64,000 bases of DNA from Actinophytocola xinjiangensis (GTDB taxonomy: Bacteria; Actinomycetota; Actinomycetes; Mycobacteriales; Pseudonocardiaceae). Where the stretch lies: positions 38,924-102,923 of the forward strand of contig NZ_MSIF01000029.1 in assembly GCF_001921215.1 (NCBI RefSeq), read 5' to 3'. How positions within the stretch are numbered: the first letter of the stretch is position 1; each line of letters opens with the position of its first letter. Shown here one piece after another: positions 1 to 12,900 of the stretch. Made by a program: the position numbers and the translations under genes. The notes beneath the pieces are model-generated. The model was not told the origin of the DNA. It saw nothing but the letters and a program-made list of their open reading frames with translations, and did no database searches.

Positions 1-3000
1 CCGGGTGGGGCACGAGCGCGAGATCGTCGAGGCTGCCCCGTTGCCGGGTGTCCAGCCGCCACGGCCCGACGGCGGGAGTCGCTAGCGTCGTGACCGGCGC
101 GAGCCGGGCAAGGGTGGCCACCCCGTCGCGGACGGCGACCTCGGTCTCCCCCGCGGCCAGCAGCGCGGGCACGGTCGCCATGGCGGTCTCGTCGAGCACG
201 CCGTCGAGCAACAGGAACCGGCCGGGGTGGTCTCGCTGTGCCGCGCGGACGACACCCCACGCGGCGGCCGCCGCAGGGTCGGTGACCGGGTCGACCGCGC
301 CCTCGGTGCGCACCACCAGACAGGAGCTGGCGAACCGGGGGTCGCCAAGCCAGGTGCCGACCAGTCCGGCGGCCCGCTCGGTGACGCGCGCGATGGCGTC
401 CAGGTCCGCGCCGCCGTCGAGGGTGTACGCCACCAGTTCGGGCACCGGGCCCGCCGCGAGGGTGGCGAAGTCGGGGACGTCGGTGCCGACGACCGCCCAA
501 CCCGCCTGCGCCGGGGCGACCTCGGCGGGCAACCAGTCGACGCGGTACAGGTCGTCGGCCGCCGTACGGGGCAACGGCGCGGACAGTGTCCGTGCGCGTA
601 ACGCGAGCGAGCTCACGGTGAGCACCGGCTCACCGTCGTGCGCCACCGCGGCCACCTCGAAACTGTTCTGGCCCAACGGGGCCAGTCGCGCGCGCAGCGC
701 CCGGGCACCGGGAGCGTGCACGGTCACGCCGCGCCACTCGAACGGCAGGTGCGCCTCACCCAGCTCGGCCACGAACACGTCCGCGTGCAGCACGGCGTCC
801 AGCAGCGCGGGATGCACGCCGAACATCTCGGTGGCGCCGGCGGCCTCCGGCAGCTCGACGTCGACGTACACCGCGCCGTCGAGCACCCAGGCCGCCCGCA
901 GGCCACGGAACGCCGGACCGTAGTTGATGCCCGCCTCGATCTCGCCCACCGAGTGGTAGAACTCGCTCACGTCCACGGGCGTCGCGCCGGGCGGCGGCCA
1001 CTGCGCGACCGACAGCGCCGGCGGCGCCACGGGCGCGGGGGCGAGCACGCCGGTCGCGTGGTGGACCCAGCCGTCGTGCCCGGCACGCGCGTGGATGTCG
1101 ACCGCCCGCCTGCCGTCGGGGTCGGGTGGGGAGACGATCACCTGTACGCCGTACTCGACGCCTTCGGCGAGCGCGACCGGCACCTGGAGCACGAGGTCCT
1201 CGACGGTCGCCAGGCCGACCTCGGCGGCGGCCCGACCGGCCATCTCCAGCAGGGCGGAGCCAGGCAGCAGCACCTGGCCGCCGACGCGGTGGTCGGCGAT
1301 CCACGGGTGTGTGGCCAGCGACAGCGTGCCCGACAGCACGGTGACATCGGTGGACGCGAGCACGAACGTCGCGTCGAGAAGCGCGCGCCCGTCCGGGGCA
1401 CCGAAGGCGGGCCACCAGCGCCGCGACTGGAACGCGTAGGTGGGCAGGTCGGTGTGTCTACCGCCGATGCCGGCCAGTACCGCCGTCCAGTCCACGGTGG
1501 ACCCGAGAACGTGCAGGCCGGCGAGCGCGGCGACGAACGCTCGTTCCTCGCCGTCCGGCCCCTGCGGCCCGAGGGTGAGGACCGCGGTGGCTCCAGGGAC
1601 CTCGGTGACCGGACGCCAGGTGAGCCAGTACTCGGCGGAGACGAGGTCGCCCTCGGTGATCCCGAGTGGCACGCGCGGGGTCGAGAACGTCAGTTTGTCC
1701 AGCAGGGAACGGAAACCGGCGAGCAGGGGGTCGGCGGCGTCGGTGAGGTGGAGATCGACGAGGCGTCCCTGTGCGACCACGAGCATCGCGGCCTCGCGCA
1801 ACGAGAGCGCCCCGGCGACGTGCGCGGCGGCCACCGAGTGCCCGGCGACGTACTCCGGACGCAGGCCAACGGACTCGGCGAGCCGGAAGAGCGCGACCTC
1901 GACGGCGAACACGGCGGGCCGGGCCACGGTCTCGGTCTCCAGCGGCGCCGGGTCGGTGCCCCACATCGCCTCCCGCAGACCGGTGGACAGCAGCGGGTCC
2001 AGCTCGGCGCTCACCTCGTCGAACACCGAGGCGAACGCGGGGAACCGCGCGTACAGTTCACGGCCCATGCCGGGACGCTGGGTACCCGCTCCCGGCAACA
2101 GCACGCCGAGTTCGCGGTGGGTGGCGGTTCCCCGTGCGAGAACGGTGTCGCCGTCGAACACGACCCGGTGGGCCAACGCCGTGCGGTGGGCGAGGGTGTG
2201 GGCCACGTCCCGCGCGGACGCGGGCCCACGGTCGGCGCCGCGCAGCCGTGCGATCTGCTCGGTGAGCGCCTCGGCGGTGGCGCCGGAGACCACGAACGGC
2301 AGGACCTCGGCCCGCACGGGTTCGGTGTCGGTGTCGGTGTCGATGTCGTCGGGGCTGGGCGCCTGTTCGAGGATCACGTGCGCGTTCGTGCCGCCGATGC
2401 CGAAAGCGGAGACCGCGGCGCGTCTGGGCCGGTCGAGACCCGGCCACGGTCGTCGGCTCGCGGCAAGCGCGATCCCGCCCGTCCAGTCCACAAGGGATGA
2501 CGGGTTGGCGACGTGCAGGGTCGCGGGCACCACACCGTGGCGCAGGGCGAGCACCATCTTGATGATCCCGGCCACCCCGGCGGCGGCCTGGGTGTGCCCC
2601 AGGTTCGACTTCACCGAACCGACCAGCAGTGGCGTCGCCCGGTTCTGGCCGTAGGTGGCGAGCAGCGCCTGTGCCTCGATCGGATCGCCGAGCTGGGTTC
2701 CGGTGCCGTGAGCGTCCACCACGTCGACGTCCGCAGTGGACAGTCCGGCCGACGCGAGCGCCTGGCGGATCAGCCGCTGCTGCGACGGCCCGTTCGGCGC
2801 GGTCAGCCCGTTGGACGCGCCGTCGGAGTTCACCGAGGAGCCGCGCACGACGGCGAGCACCGGGTGGCCGTTGCGCCGCGCGTCGGACAGTCGTTCCAGC
2901 ACGAGCATCCCGACGCCCTCGGACCAGCCGATGCCGTCGGCCTCCTCGGCGAAGGCCTTGCACTGACCGTCCGCTGGAACTCCGCTGTGGACGAAGCTGG

Positions 3001-3592
3001 TCGAGGTGGTCAGGACGGTGGCCCCGCCCGCGAGCGCGAGCGCGCATTCGCCGTCCCGCAACGCCTTCGCCGCCAGGTGCAGGGTCACCAGTGAGGACGA
3101 GCAGGCGGTGTCGACGGTGACCGACGGTCCCTCCAGACCGAAGGTGTAGGACAGCCTGCCGGAGATGACGCTGGCCGCGACCCCGGACCCGTCATCCTCG
3201 GCCAGCTCCTCGGTGCCGGACTGGCGCGCGGCGAGCAGCACGTGCCGGTAGTCCTGTCCGTTGGTGCCGACGAACACGCCGGTCCCGCTGCCCCGCAACG
3301 ACTCCGGGTCGATCCCCGCTCGTTCGACCGCCTCCCAGGACACCTCGAGCAGCTGCCGCTGCTGGGGGTCCATGGACAGCGCCTCGCCGGGGGCCACGTC
3401 GAAGAACTCGGCGTCGAACGACGCGGCGTCGGCGATGAACCCGCCCCTGGCGTCCAGCGTGGGGTCCCAGCCCCGGTCGGCCGGCAGCGGGCCGATGCCG
3501 TGCTCACCACGGGTCAGCAGGCCCCACAGGTCGGCCGGGGACCGCACGTCGCCCGGGAACCGGCAGGCCATGCCGATGATCGCGACCGGCTC
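1..3592 (-). other. Module D1 (partial): KS-AT(deleted)-DH-KR(N)-ER...
   Basis: KS about 3592-2360: Cys197 and both histidines are present, but the stretch before CKAF is a few residues short ([12 protein letters not shown]) compared with the other KSs. AT about 2110-1485: about 206 residues from the nucleophile-proximal Gly motif to the VDW end, against about 281 for C1. DH about 1400-620 looks active (HRVGG..LLP, YGPAF, DAVLH). The KR structural half follows, and from about 75 to the edge the ER begins. Domain order matches a fully reducing module like C1, but the missing AT function means the ACP must be loaded some other way, or not at all. Confidence 0.88.
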
Positions 3593-3691
3593 GTGCCGTA
3601 CGTTCTCGGCCTGCGCGAGCCGCTGCCGCGTCTGGTGAAGGTCCGCCGTCACCCATTTCAGGGCTTCGACGAGCTCGGCTTCGTCCGCCAT
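1..3691 (-). CDS. PKS-D: modular type I polyketide synthase, 3' end outside window
   Basis: This is the fourth PKS of the operon. The frame is open from ATG 3691 to the left window edge (1,230 codons visible, no stop), so only the start of its first module is present. In order: an N-terminal docking helix (residues 1-33), KS (from E34; catalytic Cys197 in TACSSS, HGTGT and NLGHTQ histidines present), an AT remnant (about 530-755), DH (HRVGG..LLP and DAVLH intact), the structural half of a KR, and at the edge the opening of an ER, because PWRL...LDDLAL matches the ER start of module C1. The ATG is chosen because GGGAGAGG lies 6 bases upstream and because the docking helix begins there. The PKS-C stop is 19 bases upstream. 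The oddity is the AT: GQG is GAG, the residues after GHS are deleted and the HAFH segment is missing, so it is very probably non-functional. What follows the ER cannot be seen. Confidence 0.95.
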   Translation of the reverse strand, partial: MADEAELVEALKWVTADLHQTRQRLAQAENVRHEPVAIIGMACRFPGDVRSPADLWGLLTRGEHGIGPLPADRGWDPTLDARGGFIADAASFDAEFFDVAPGEALSMDPQQRQLLEVSWEAVERAGIDPESLRGSGTGVFVGTNGQDYRHVLLAARQSGTEELAEDDGSGVAASVISGRLSYTFGLEGPSVTVDTACSSSLVTLHLAAKALRDGECALALAGGATVLTTSTSFVHSGVPADGQCKAFAEEADGIGWSEGVGMLVLERLSDARRNGHPVLAVVRGSSVNSDGASNGLTAPNGPSQQRLIRQALASAGLSTADVDVVDAHGTGTQLGDPIEAQALLATYGQNRATPLLVGSVKSNLGHTQAAAGVAGIIKMVLALRHGVVPATLHVANPSSLVDWTGGIALAASRRPWPGLDRPRRAAVSAFGIGGTNAHVILEQAPSPDDIDTDTDTEPVRAEVLPFVVSGATAEALTEQIARLRGADRGPASARDVAHTLAHRTALAHRVVFDGDTVLARGTATHRELGVLLPGAGTQRPGMGRELYARFPAFASVFDEVSAELDPLLSTGLREAMWGTDPAPLETETVARPAVFAVEVALFRLAESVGLRPEYVAGHSVAAAHVAGALSLREAAMLVVAQGRLVDLHLTDAADPLLAGFRSLLDKLTFSTPRVPLGITEGDLVSAEYWLTWRPVTEVPGATAVLTLGPQGPDGEERAFVAALAGLHVLGSTVDWTAVLAGIGGRHTDLPTYAFQSRRWWPAFGAPDGRALLDATFVLASTDVTVLSGTLSLATHPWIADHRVGGQVLLPGSALLEMAGRAAAEVGLATVEDLVLQVPVALAEGVEYGVQVIVSPPDPDGRRAVDIHARAGHDGWVHHATGVLAPAPVAPPALSVAQWPPPGATPVDVSEFYHSVGEIEAGINYGPAFRGLRAAWVLDGAVYVDVELPEAAGATEMFGVHPALLDAVLHADVFVAELGEAHLPFEWRGVTVHAPGARALRARLAPLGQNSFEVAAVAHDGEPVLTVSSLALRARTLSAPLPRTAADDLYRVDWLPAEVAPAQAGWAVVGTDVPDFATLAAGPVPELVAYTLDGGADLDAIARVTERAAGLVGTWLGDPRFASSCLVVRTEGAVDPVTDPAAAAAWGVVRAAQRDHPGRFLLLDGVLDETAMATVPALLAAGETEVAVRDGVATLARLAPVTTLATPAVGPWRLDTRQRGSLDDLALVPHP

Positions 3692-3958
3692 GTCCTACCT
3701 CTCCCGTCGCTCAGCGGTCCTGCCGCCGACCGAGCTCGTTGTCGATGAAGGCCAGTACCTCGCGCGCGCTGGCGGCGTTGATCTTCTCGGTCACGTCCGC
3801 CTCGTCCGTCACGGGCGTCACCGTCACCCGCGCGAGCAGCGCGCGCAGCCGCAGCTCGATCCCGGTGCGCGCGACCTCGTCCACTTCCTGCCCGGCGAAC
3901 GCCGCCTCAAGCCGGTCCAGCTCGGAGAGCAACGCGTCGGCGGGCGCGGCCTCGACCA
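3593..3958 (-). other. Docking region C/D
   Basis: The PKS-C tail of about 82 residues has one helix ([14 protein letters not shown]), a second helical part and an end reading [19 protein letters not shown], matching the common actinobacterial C-terminal docking pattern. PKS-D opens with [20 protein letters not shown] before KS D1. The pairing C to D is inferred from adjacency and pattern. Confidence 0.75.
3698..3705 (-). promoter_or_regulatory. Ribosome binding site of PKS-D (GGGAGAGG)
   Basis: It sits in the 19-base gap after the PKS-C stop, 6 bases before ATG 3691, and supports that start. Confidence 0.8.
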
Positions 3959-6900
3959 CCTCACCGCCCAACTCGTCGGCCAAGAACCCGGCGAGCGCGA
4001 GCGGGTTGGGGTAGTCGAACACGATCGTCGAGGTGAGCGTGTGGCCGGTGGAGGCGGCGAGCCGGTTGCGCAGCTCGACCGACGTGAGCGAGTCGAACCC
4101 GAGCTGACGGAACTCGCGACCGGGCTCGACGGCGTCGATGCCGGTGTGACCCAGCACGGCGGCGGCCTCGGTGCGCACGAGGTCGCACAGCGCCCGCACC
4201 CGGCCCTCCCGATCCAGGCCGGCGAGCCGGTCGAGGAACCCGGCCGACGCGGTGGACGCGGTCCGCCTGCCGCCACGGATGATCCCGGCCAGCAACGGCG
4301 GGATCCGCGTGCCCGGTGGGGCGACGGCGAAGGCCGCGCCGCCGGCGAGCCGCACGGCGAACACAGCGGGCGCGCCGCGCGCGACACCGGCGTCGAACAG
4401 CGCGAAACCGTGTTCGCTGGACAGCGGCGGCATACCGGAGCGGCTGATCCTGGCCAGCTGCTCCTCGGTGAGCGTGCCGGTCATGCCGCTGCCCCGCTCC
4501 CACGGGCCCCACGCGAACGACACGGCGGGCAGGCCGAGCGTGTGCCGGTGGCGGGCGAGCGCGTCGAGGAACAGGTTCGCCGCGGCGTAGTTGGCCTGGC
4601 CGGCGCTGCCGAGCACACCGGCCGACGACGAGTACAGCGCGAAGCAGGCCAGGTCGAGATCTCGGGTCAGCTCGTGCAGGTGCCACGCGGCACCGGCCTT
4701 CGGCGCCAGCACGGCGGCGAGCCGGTCGGGAGTCAACGAGGACACCACCCCGTCGTCGAGCACGCCCGCCGTGTGCACGACCGCCGTCAGCGGGTGCGCG
4801 GGATCGATCCCCGCGAGCAACGCGGCGACCGCCGGGCGGTCGGTGACATCGCAGGCCACGACCGTGACCTCCGCGCCGTGGGTGGTCAGTTCCTCGATCA
4901 GGTCGGTCGTGCCCGGCGCGGCCATGCCCCGGCGGGACACGAGCAGCAGCCTGCGCACGTCGCGGGTGGTGACCAGGTGCCTGGCCAGTGCGCCGCCCAG
5001 CCCGCCGGTGCCGCCGGTGATCAGCACTGTGCCGTTCGGATCCCATTCGCGGCCCGGGGTCCCGCTGTCGTCGAGCACCGCCAGCCGGGCGACCGACAGT
5101 TCACCGTCGCGGTGGCGTGCCTGGGTTTCGCCCGCGCTGAGCAGTCCGGGAACGAGACCGGCGAGCACACCGTCATCGGGATCGCCGTCCACGACGTCGA
5201 TGAGCGCGAACCGGCCGGGGTGCTCGGACTGGGCGCTGCGGACCAGCCCCCACACGGCGGCCGCGCCCAGGTCGGTGCCCGTGGTGGCGCCCCGGGTGCG
5301 GAACAGCATCGGGACCGTCGCGAACCGGTCGTCGTCGAGGTAGGCGCGCAGGAGGGCCACCGTGTCGGCGAGCAGTGCCGGCACGCCGTCGACATCGGTG
5401 CCGACGACCGGCACGACGACGACACCGGGCGGGCCCGTCTCGGTGAGCGCGGCCAGGCCGCCCGTGGTGACCGCCCAGGTGACGTCCGTGGTGGGCAGGT
5501 CACCGGCCGGGACCCAGTCCAGGCCGAACAGCGGGGTTTCTGGTGCGGTTCCCGCGCGGAAGCCGGCGGCGCCGAACTCGACGGAGGCGACCGTGAACAC
5601 CGGTTCCCCTCCGGCGTCGACGGCGGCGATGGACACGGTGTGTGTGCCGGTCGCGCGGACGTGGACCCGGAGTTCGGTGGCGCCCTGGGCGTGGACACGG
5701 CTGCCGTGCCAGGTCACCGGAACCTCGCCCGCGACCCCGGTGAGCGCCGCAGCGCGGACTACCAGGGACAGCAGCGCGGGGTGGATGAGGTAGTCGGCGG
5801 CGTCGGTCACGGAGTCGGGCAGGTGAACCTCGGCGAACACGTCCTCGCCCCTGGTCCACGCGCCGGCCAGGCCGTCGAGGGCGACCGGGTCCGCGTCCCG
5901 GGGCGGCCACACGCCGGTCATGGTCTCGACGGACACGTCGGCCACGGCGACGCCGCTGCCGAGCACGCCGGTGCCGCAGCGGTAGAACCCGCGCTCCTCC
6001 GACGGTGCAGCGCCGGTGTCCCTGGCGTACAGCAGAACCGGGCAGTGGCCCTCGGCGTCGACGTCGCCGAGGCGGACCTGGATCGGGGTACCGTCCGGGT
6101 CGAGCACCAGCGGCGCGTCGAGGCTCAGTTCGACGAGCGTGTCGCAGCCGACGTAGTCCCCTGCCCTGGTGACCAGTTCGACCCACGCGGTCGCCGGCAG
6201 GACGGTCACCCCGCCGACCTGGTGGTCGGGCAGCCACGGGTGGGCGTTGGGCTGGACCCGGCCGGTCAGCAGGGTCTCGGTGGTGCCGCCGAGCGGCGTG
6301 ATCGTGCCGAGCAGCGGGTGCGGCGCGGTCTCCAGCCCGAGGCCGGCCGCGTCGCCCCGGCCGGCGCCGACGACGGGCCAGTAGTGGTCGCGGTGGAACG
6401 CGTAGGTGGGCAGGGCGACCCGGCGGGCACCGGTGCCGGCGAGGATTCCGGACCAGTCGACGCGGACCCCGGCGGCGTGCAGCCGGGCGAGCGCGGTGAC
6501 CACCGCGGATTCCTCGTCGCGGTCGCGGCGCAGCGCGGGCACGGTCAGCACGGTGTCGACCGCGTCGTCGACCGCGGTGCCGACGACGTTGCCGACGATG
6601 TCCGAGGTGAGCGCGGTGAGGGTCCCGTCCGGGCCCAGTTCCAGGAAGACGTCGATGCCGCGTGCCCGCAGCCCGGTGACGGTGTCGGAGAAGCGGACGG
6701 TGTCGCGGACGTGGCGCACCCAGTACTCGGGGTCGGTGACCTCGCCGGTCATCGCCAACCGGGGCTCGGCGAAGGAGATTCCGGCGATGGCCGCACGGAA
6801 GTCATCCAACATCGGATCCATCAACGGCGAGTGGAACGCGTGCGACACGGACAACCGCCTGTGTTTGCGGTCACCCACCACCGCCATGACCTCGGCCTCG

Positions 6901-9900
6901 ACACCGGCCACCACCACCGAGTGCGGACCATTCACCGCCGCGACCGACACACCCTCGGTCAACGCCAACTCGTGCTCGGCGCACTGAACAGCCACCATCG
7001 CGCCACCCTCAGGCAACGCCTGCATCAACCGAGCGCGCGCGCCCACCACGGTGCACGCGTCCTCCAGCGAGAACACCCCCGCCACATGCGCCGCCGCGAT
7101 CTCACCGATCGAGTGTCCAGCGACCGCCGACACCCGCACACCACACGACTCGACGAGCCGGTGGAGCGCGACCTCCAGCGCGAACAACGCCGGCTGCGCC
7201 CAGCCGGTCCGGTTCAGCTCGTCCGCGTCCTCGCCCCACACGACCTCACGCAGACCGGGGAACCGGTCCACGACCTCGTCGAACGCCGACGCGAACACCG
7301 GGAAACGGGTGTGCAGTGCCCGACCCATGCCGAGGCGTTGTGCGCCCTGGCCCGCGAACAGCACGGCCGTCGAGTGCTCACCCGCCGTCGCCCTCGCGAC
7401 CTCGGTCAGTCCGCTGTCGTCGACCAGCAGCACGGCGCGGTGGTCGAGCGCCGCGCGGTCGGCGACCAGTGCGTAGGCGACGTCGGCGTGGGAGACCGCC
7501 GGGTTGGCGGCGAGGAAGTCCCGCAGCCGCGCGAGTTGTCCGTCCAGCGCACCTGACGAGGCCGCGGACACCGGCAGCGGCAGCGCCACGGGCAACTGCG
7601 TCGGCCGAGGCGGCGCGACGACCGGGTCGGCCTGCTCCAGCACGACGTGCGCGTTGGTGCCGCTGATCCCGAACGACGACACGCCGGCCCGGCGCGGCCG
7701 TCCCCGGTCGGGCCACGCGAGGTTCTCGGTCAGCAGCCGGATGTCGCCGCCCGTCCAATCGACCTTGCTTGTCGGCTCGGACACGTGCAGCGTCCTGGGC
7801 ATGGTGCCGGCGCGCAGGGCGAGCACCATCTTCAACACCCCGGCCACGCCAGCGGCCGCCTGGGTGTGGCCGAGGTTCGACTTCACCGCCCCCAGGTACA
7901 GCGGCGTGGTCCTCCCCTGGCCGTAGGTGGCCAGCAGGGCCTGCGCCTCGATCGGGTCGCCGAGCACGGTGCCGGTTCCGTGCGCCTCGACGACGTCGAC
8001 GTCCTGTGCGGACAGTCCGGCGTCGGCGAGCGCCGCGCGGATCACCCGTTGCTGGGACGGACCGTTGGGTGCGGTCAGTCCGTTGGACGCGCCGTCGGAG
8101 TTGACCGCGGAGCCGCGCAGCACCGCGACGATCGGGTGCCCGTTGCGTTCGGCGTCGGAACGCCGTTCCAGCACCAGCATGCCGGCACCCTCGGACCAGC
8201 CCGTGCCGTCGGCGTCGTCGGAGAACGCCTTGCACAGCCCGTCGGGCGCGAGCCCACCCTGGACGGTGAACTCGGCGAAGCTCATCGACGTGGCCATCAC
8301 GGTGGCGCCACCGACGAGCGCGAGCGAGCACTCTCCGCCACGCAGTGCCCGCGCGGCCCAGTGCATCGCCACGAGCGAGGACGAGCACGCCGTGTCGACG
8401 GTGACCGCGGGTCCCTCGAGTCCGAACGTGTAGGAGATGCGGCCGGAGATCACGCTCGCCGCGAGACCGGTGCCGGAGTGCGCGGCCAGATCCTCCCGCG
8501 CGCGAAGCACCACGTGCCGGTAGTCCTGCCCGTTGGTGCCGACGAACACGCCGGTCCTGGTGCCGCGCAACGACTCCGGGTCGATCCCGGCGCTTTCCAC
8601 CGCCTCCCAGGAGGTTTCCAGCAGCAGCCGCTGCTGCGGGTCCATCGCGAGTGCCTCACGCGGCGAGATGCCGAAGGGGGCCGGGTCGAACTCCGCGGCG
8701 CCCGAGAGGAACCCGCCGCGCTGGGTGGCGCTGCGGCCCGGCCCCTGTCCGGACAACGACGCGAGGTCCCAGCCCCGGTCATCGGGGAACGAGCCGATCG
8801 CGTGCTCGCCGCCGGACAGCAGCGCCCACAGGTCGTCGACCGTGTCGATCCCCCCGGGGAACCGGCAGCTCATGCCCACGATGACGATCGGGTCGTCCGG
8901 GTCGGACCCGGACGGCGCTGCGAGGTCGCCGCGGTCGTCTCCGCCGACGGCGAGCAGGGTCTCCGCGAGATGGTCGGCGAGGGCCTTGGGGTTCGGGTAG
9001 TCGAACACCAGCGTCGCCGCGAGCGGCAGGCCGGTGCTCGCGTAGAGCCGGTCGCGCAGTTCCACCGCGGTGAGCGAGTCGAACCCCAGTTCGCGGAACG
9101 CCTTCCCGGTGGCGACCGCCGCGCGTCCGGTGTGTCCGAGCACGGCGGCGGCCTCGTCGCGGACCAGGTCGAGCATCACCTCGACGCCCTCGTCGGCCGG
9201 CATCCTCCGCAGTCGGGTCACCAGTTCCGCCGCCGCGGAGGCCGACTCCTGGCGCAGGGCGGCGGCCCGTTCGGCCGCGGCCCTGGCCGCGGGCAGTTCC
9301 GCGAGCAACGGGTTCGGTCGCTGGCTCAGCAGAGCGGTGAGCACGTCCTCCTGCTGGAGGTCGGCGAGTACGACGATCGGCGCCGGTTCGGCGACCACCT
9401 GCCACAGCGCGGGCACGGCGAGCGCGGGGTCCAACGTCGTGGAGGTCACCCGGTCGCCGCCGCCACGGCCCCTGACACCGGCCGCCATACCGCCGCCGTC
9501 CCAGGCGCCCCAGGCGATCGAGGTGGCGGCACGCCCGTGCGCCGCGCGGCGTTGTGCGATCGCGTCGAGCGCGGTGTTGGCGGCCGCGTAGCCCGCCTGG
9601 CCGGGGTTGCCGATCGCACCCGCCACGGAGGAGAACAGCGCGAACATCTCCAGGTCGAGCCCGGCGGTCAGCTCGTCGAGTACCAGCGCGGAGGTGACCT
9701 TGGCGCGGAAGACCTCCTCGAACCGGTCCGGGGTGAGGTTGGTGAGCATGCCGTCGTCGAGCACGCCGGCGGTGTGGACGACACCGGTGAGCGAGCCAGC
9801 CGGGAGGTCGGCGAGCACGGCCGCCACGGCGTCGCGGTCGGCGGCGTCGCAGGCGACGATCGTGGCGGTGGCGCCCAGCTCGGTCAGTTCCGCCGCCAGG

Positions 9901-12900
9901 TCGACGGCACCGGGGGCGTCCAGGCCGGAACGGCTGAGCAGCACGAGCCGTTGCGCACCTCGGGCGGCGAGATCGCGGGCGACGTGCCCGCCCAGGGCGC
10001 CGGTGCCACCGGTGACGAGAACGGTGCCGTGCGGCTGCCACGGGTCCAGATCCGACGGCTTCGCGACCACCATGCGGCGGCCGTACACGCCCGAGGTCCG
10101 GATCGCGACCTGGTCCTCGTCGCCATGCGCCATCACGGCCAGGAACCGTTCCAGCGACACGGAATCCAGCTCGTCGGGCAGGTCGATCGCACCGCCCCAC
10201 CGCGCGGGCTGTTCCATCGCCGCGACCCGGCCGAGGCCCCACAGCGCCGCCTGCCACGCGTCGGGCGCCGGGTCGGCGGCCGACGTGGACACCGCCCCTC
10301 GGGTGATGGCCCACACCGGGGCCGCGACGCCGGTGTCCTCGAGCGCCTGCAGGAGGGTGAGGGTCATGCCGAGACCGGCCGGAGCCGCGCCAGGCACGTC
10401 CTCGACGAGCCCCAGCAACGACACCACGGCGGAGAACGGGTCGGCTGGCAGCAGCTCGGCGTACCGTGCCCGCAACGGGTCGACGTCTCCGGACAGCATC
10501 GTGCGTAGCGAGTCGTCGGCCCACGCGGGCATCCCCGACGTGCGGGGCAGTGCCACGGTGACCGCGTCCTGGCCGAGCGCGTCCACCACGGACCGCACCC
10601 ACACGTCGTCGCCGAGTTCGGCCGGCACCGCGACCAGCAGCGGGCCCTGAGGTCTGACGGTCGGAAGGGTCAGCGCCTTCCAGTTCTCCCGGTACCGCCA
10701 CGAGTCCACGGTGGACTCCTGGCGGCGACGGACCCGCCACGCGGACAGTGCGGGCAGGACGTGGTCGAGCGTGTCGGCGCCGAGGCCGAGGGTGACGGAC
10801 AGGGCCGAGGAGTCGGCGCGCTCGACGGCGTCCCAGAACTCGGCGTCCACGGGGTTCGCCTCGAACGTCATCGAGCCCAGCTTCGGCCAGTACCGCTCGC
10901 GCTGGAACGGGTAGGCGGGCAGGTCGACCCGACGACCCGCGGGCACCACGGCACGCCAGTCGACCGCCGTGCCCGCGACGTGCAGGCGGGCCAGTCCGGT
11001 GACGAACGAGGTCTGCTCGTCGCGGTCCCGGCGCAGCAGGGGGATCCCACCGGTGAGCGCGGACAGCGTGCCGTCCGGGCCGATCTCCAGGAACCGGTCC
11101 GCCGAGGCGGCGGTCACGTCGTCGGCGAACCGGACGGTGTCGCGGACGTGGTTCACCCAGTGGTCGACGCTCGTGACGTCCTTGACCATCGCGATGGCGG
11201 GTTCGTGGAAGGTGATCCCGGCGATGGCGGCGCGGAAGTCGTCGAGCATCGGGTCCATGAGCGGTGAGTGGAACGCGTGGGACACCCGCAGCCGCTTGTG
11301 CTCCCGATCCCCCACCACCGCCATGACCTGGTCCTCGACCCCGGCCAGGACGAGATCGTCCTGGCCGTTGACCACGGCGATGGACACACCGTCGGTCAGG
11401 GCCAGTTCGTCCTCGCCGGCACGGACGGCGACCATGGCCCCACCGGCCGGCAGCGCCTGCATGAGTCGTGCCCGGGCTTCGACCAGCGTGCACGCGTCGT
11501 CGAGGGAGAACACCCCGGCCACGTGGGCGGCGGCGATCTCGCCGATCGAGTGGCCGACGACGACGTCGGGCCGCACGCCCGCCGACTCCACGAGCCGGTA
11601 GAGCGCCACCTCGAACGCGAACAGCGCGGGTTGGGCCCAGCCGGTGCGGTTCAGCGCGGCGATGTCCCGGCCCCACAGGGTTTTCCGCAATCCCTCGAAG
11701 CGGTCGGTGATCTCGTCGAACGCGGCGGCGAACACGGGGTAGCGGGCGTGCAGTTCGCGGCCCATGCCCAGGCGCTGCGCGCCCTGCCCGGCGAACAGGA
11801 AGGCGAGCCGGGCGCCCTGGGCCTGTCCGCGTGCCACCTCGACGCCGTCGAGGATGACCGCCCGGTGCTCGAAGGTGGTGCGCGACAGCAGGGAGTACGC
11901 GATGTCGGCCGCCGGTTGGTCCACCGTGGCCAGTCGGGAGATCTGGTCGTCGACGGCGGCGGGGGTTCGTGCCGACACCACCCAGGGAACACCGGTGGCG
12001 GTGGACGATTCCGCCGTGGTCGCGGGCGGCGCCTGTTCGATGATCACGTGCGCGTTGGTGCCGCTGATACCGAAGGACGACACCCCGGCGCGGCGTGGGC
12101 GGTCGACGGCGGGCCAGCCGGTCGGTTCGGTCACCAGCTCGATCCGGCCGGCCGACCAGTCCACATGGGATGTCGGGGAGGTCACGTGCAACGTTGGCGG
12201 GACCACCCCGTGGCGGATCGCCTGCACCATCTTGATCACACCGGCGGCACCGGCGGCGCCCTGCGTGTGACCGAGGTTCGACTTGACCGAACCCAGCAGG
12301 ACCGGGTTCTCCCGGTCCTGACCGTAGGTCGCGAGCAGCGACTGTGCCTCGATCGGATCACCGAGCTTGGTACCGGTGCCGTGGGCCTCGATCACGTCGA
12401 CGTCGGCTGTGGACAGTCGGGCGTCGCCGAGTGCGGCGCGGATGACTCGTTGCTGTGACGGGCCGTTCGGCGCCGACAACCCGTTGGACGCACCGTCGGA
12501 GTTCACCGCCGAACCCCGCAACACGGCCAGAACCTCGTGTCCGTTGGCGACCGCGTCCGGCAACCGCTCCAACACGAGCATCGCGGCACCCTCGGACCAG
12601 TTCGTGCCATCGGCGTCGTCCGAGAACGCCTTGCAGCGGCCGTCCTGGGCCATTCCGCCCTGGCGGTCGAACCCGCCGAAGTTCATCGGGGTGGCCATGA
12701 CCGTCACGCCACCGGCCAGAGCGAGTCCGCACTCCCCCGCGCGCAGGGCATTGGCTGCCAGGTGCATGGTCACCAGCGACGACGAACACGCGGTGTCGAC
12801 GGTCAGTGCGGGGCCCTCGAACCCGAAGCTGTACGCGAGCCGGCCCGAGATGATCGAACCGGCGACCCCGGTGACCGCGTGTCCCTGGACGTCCTCGGCG

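Noticed and set aside
1440..2130. AT loss in D1 as a simple frameshift
   Set aside because: The same frame (first codon base at positions 1 mod 3) holds from ATG 3691 to the edge with recognisable KS, DH and ER motifs, so the change is deletion and substitution, not a shift.
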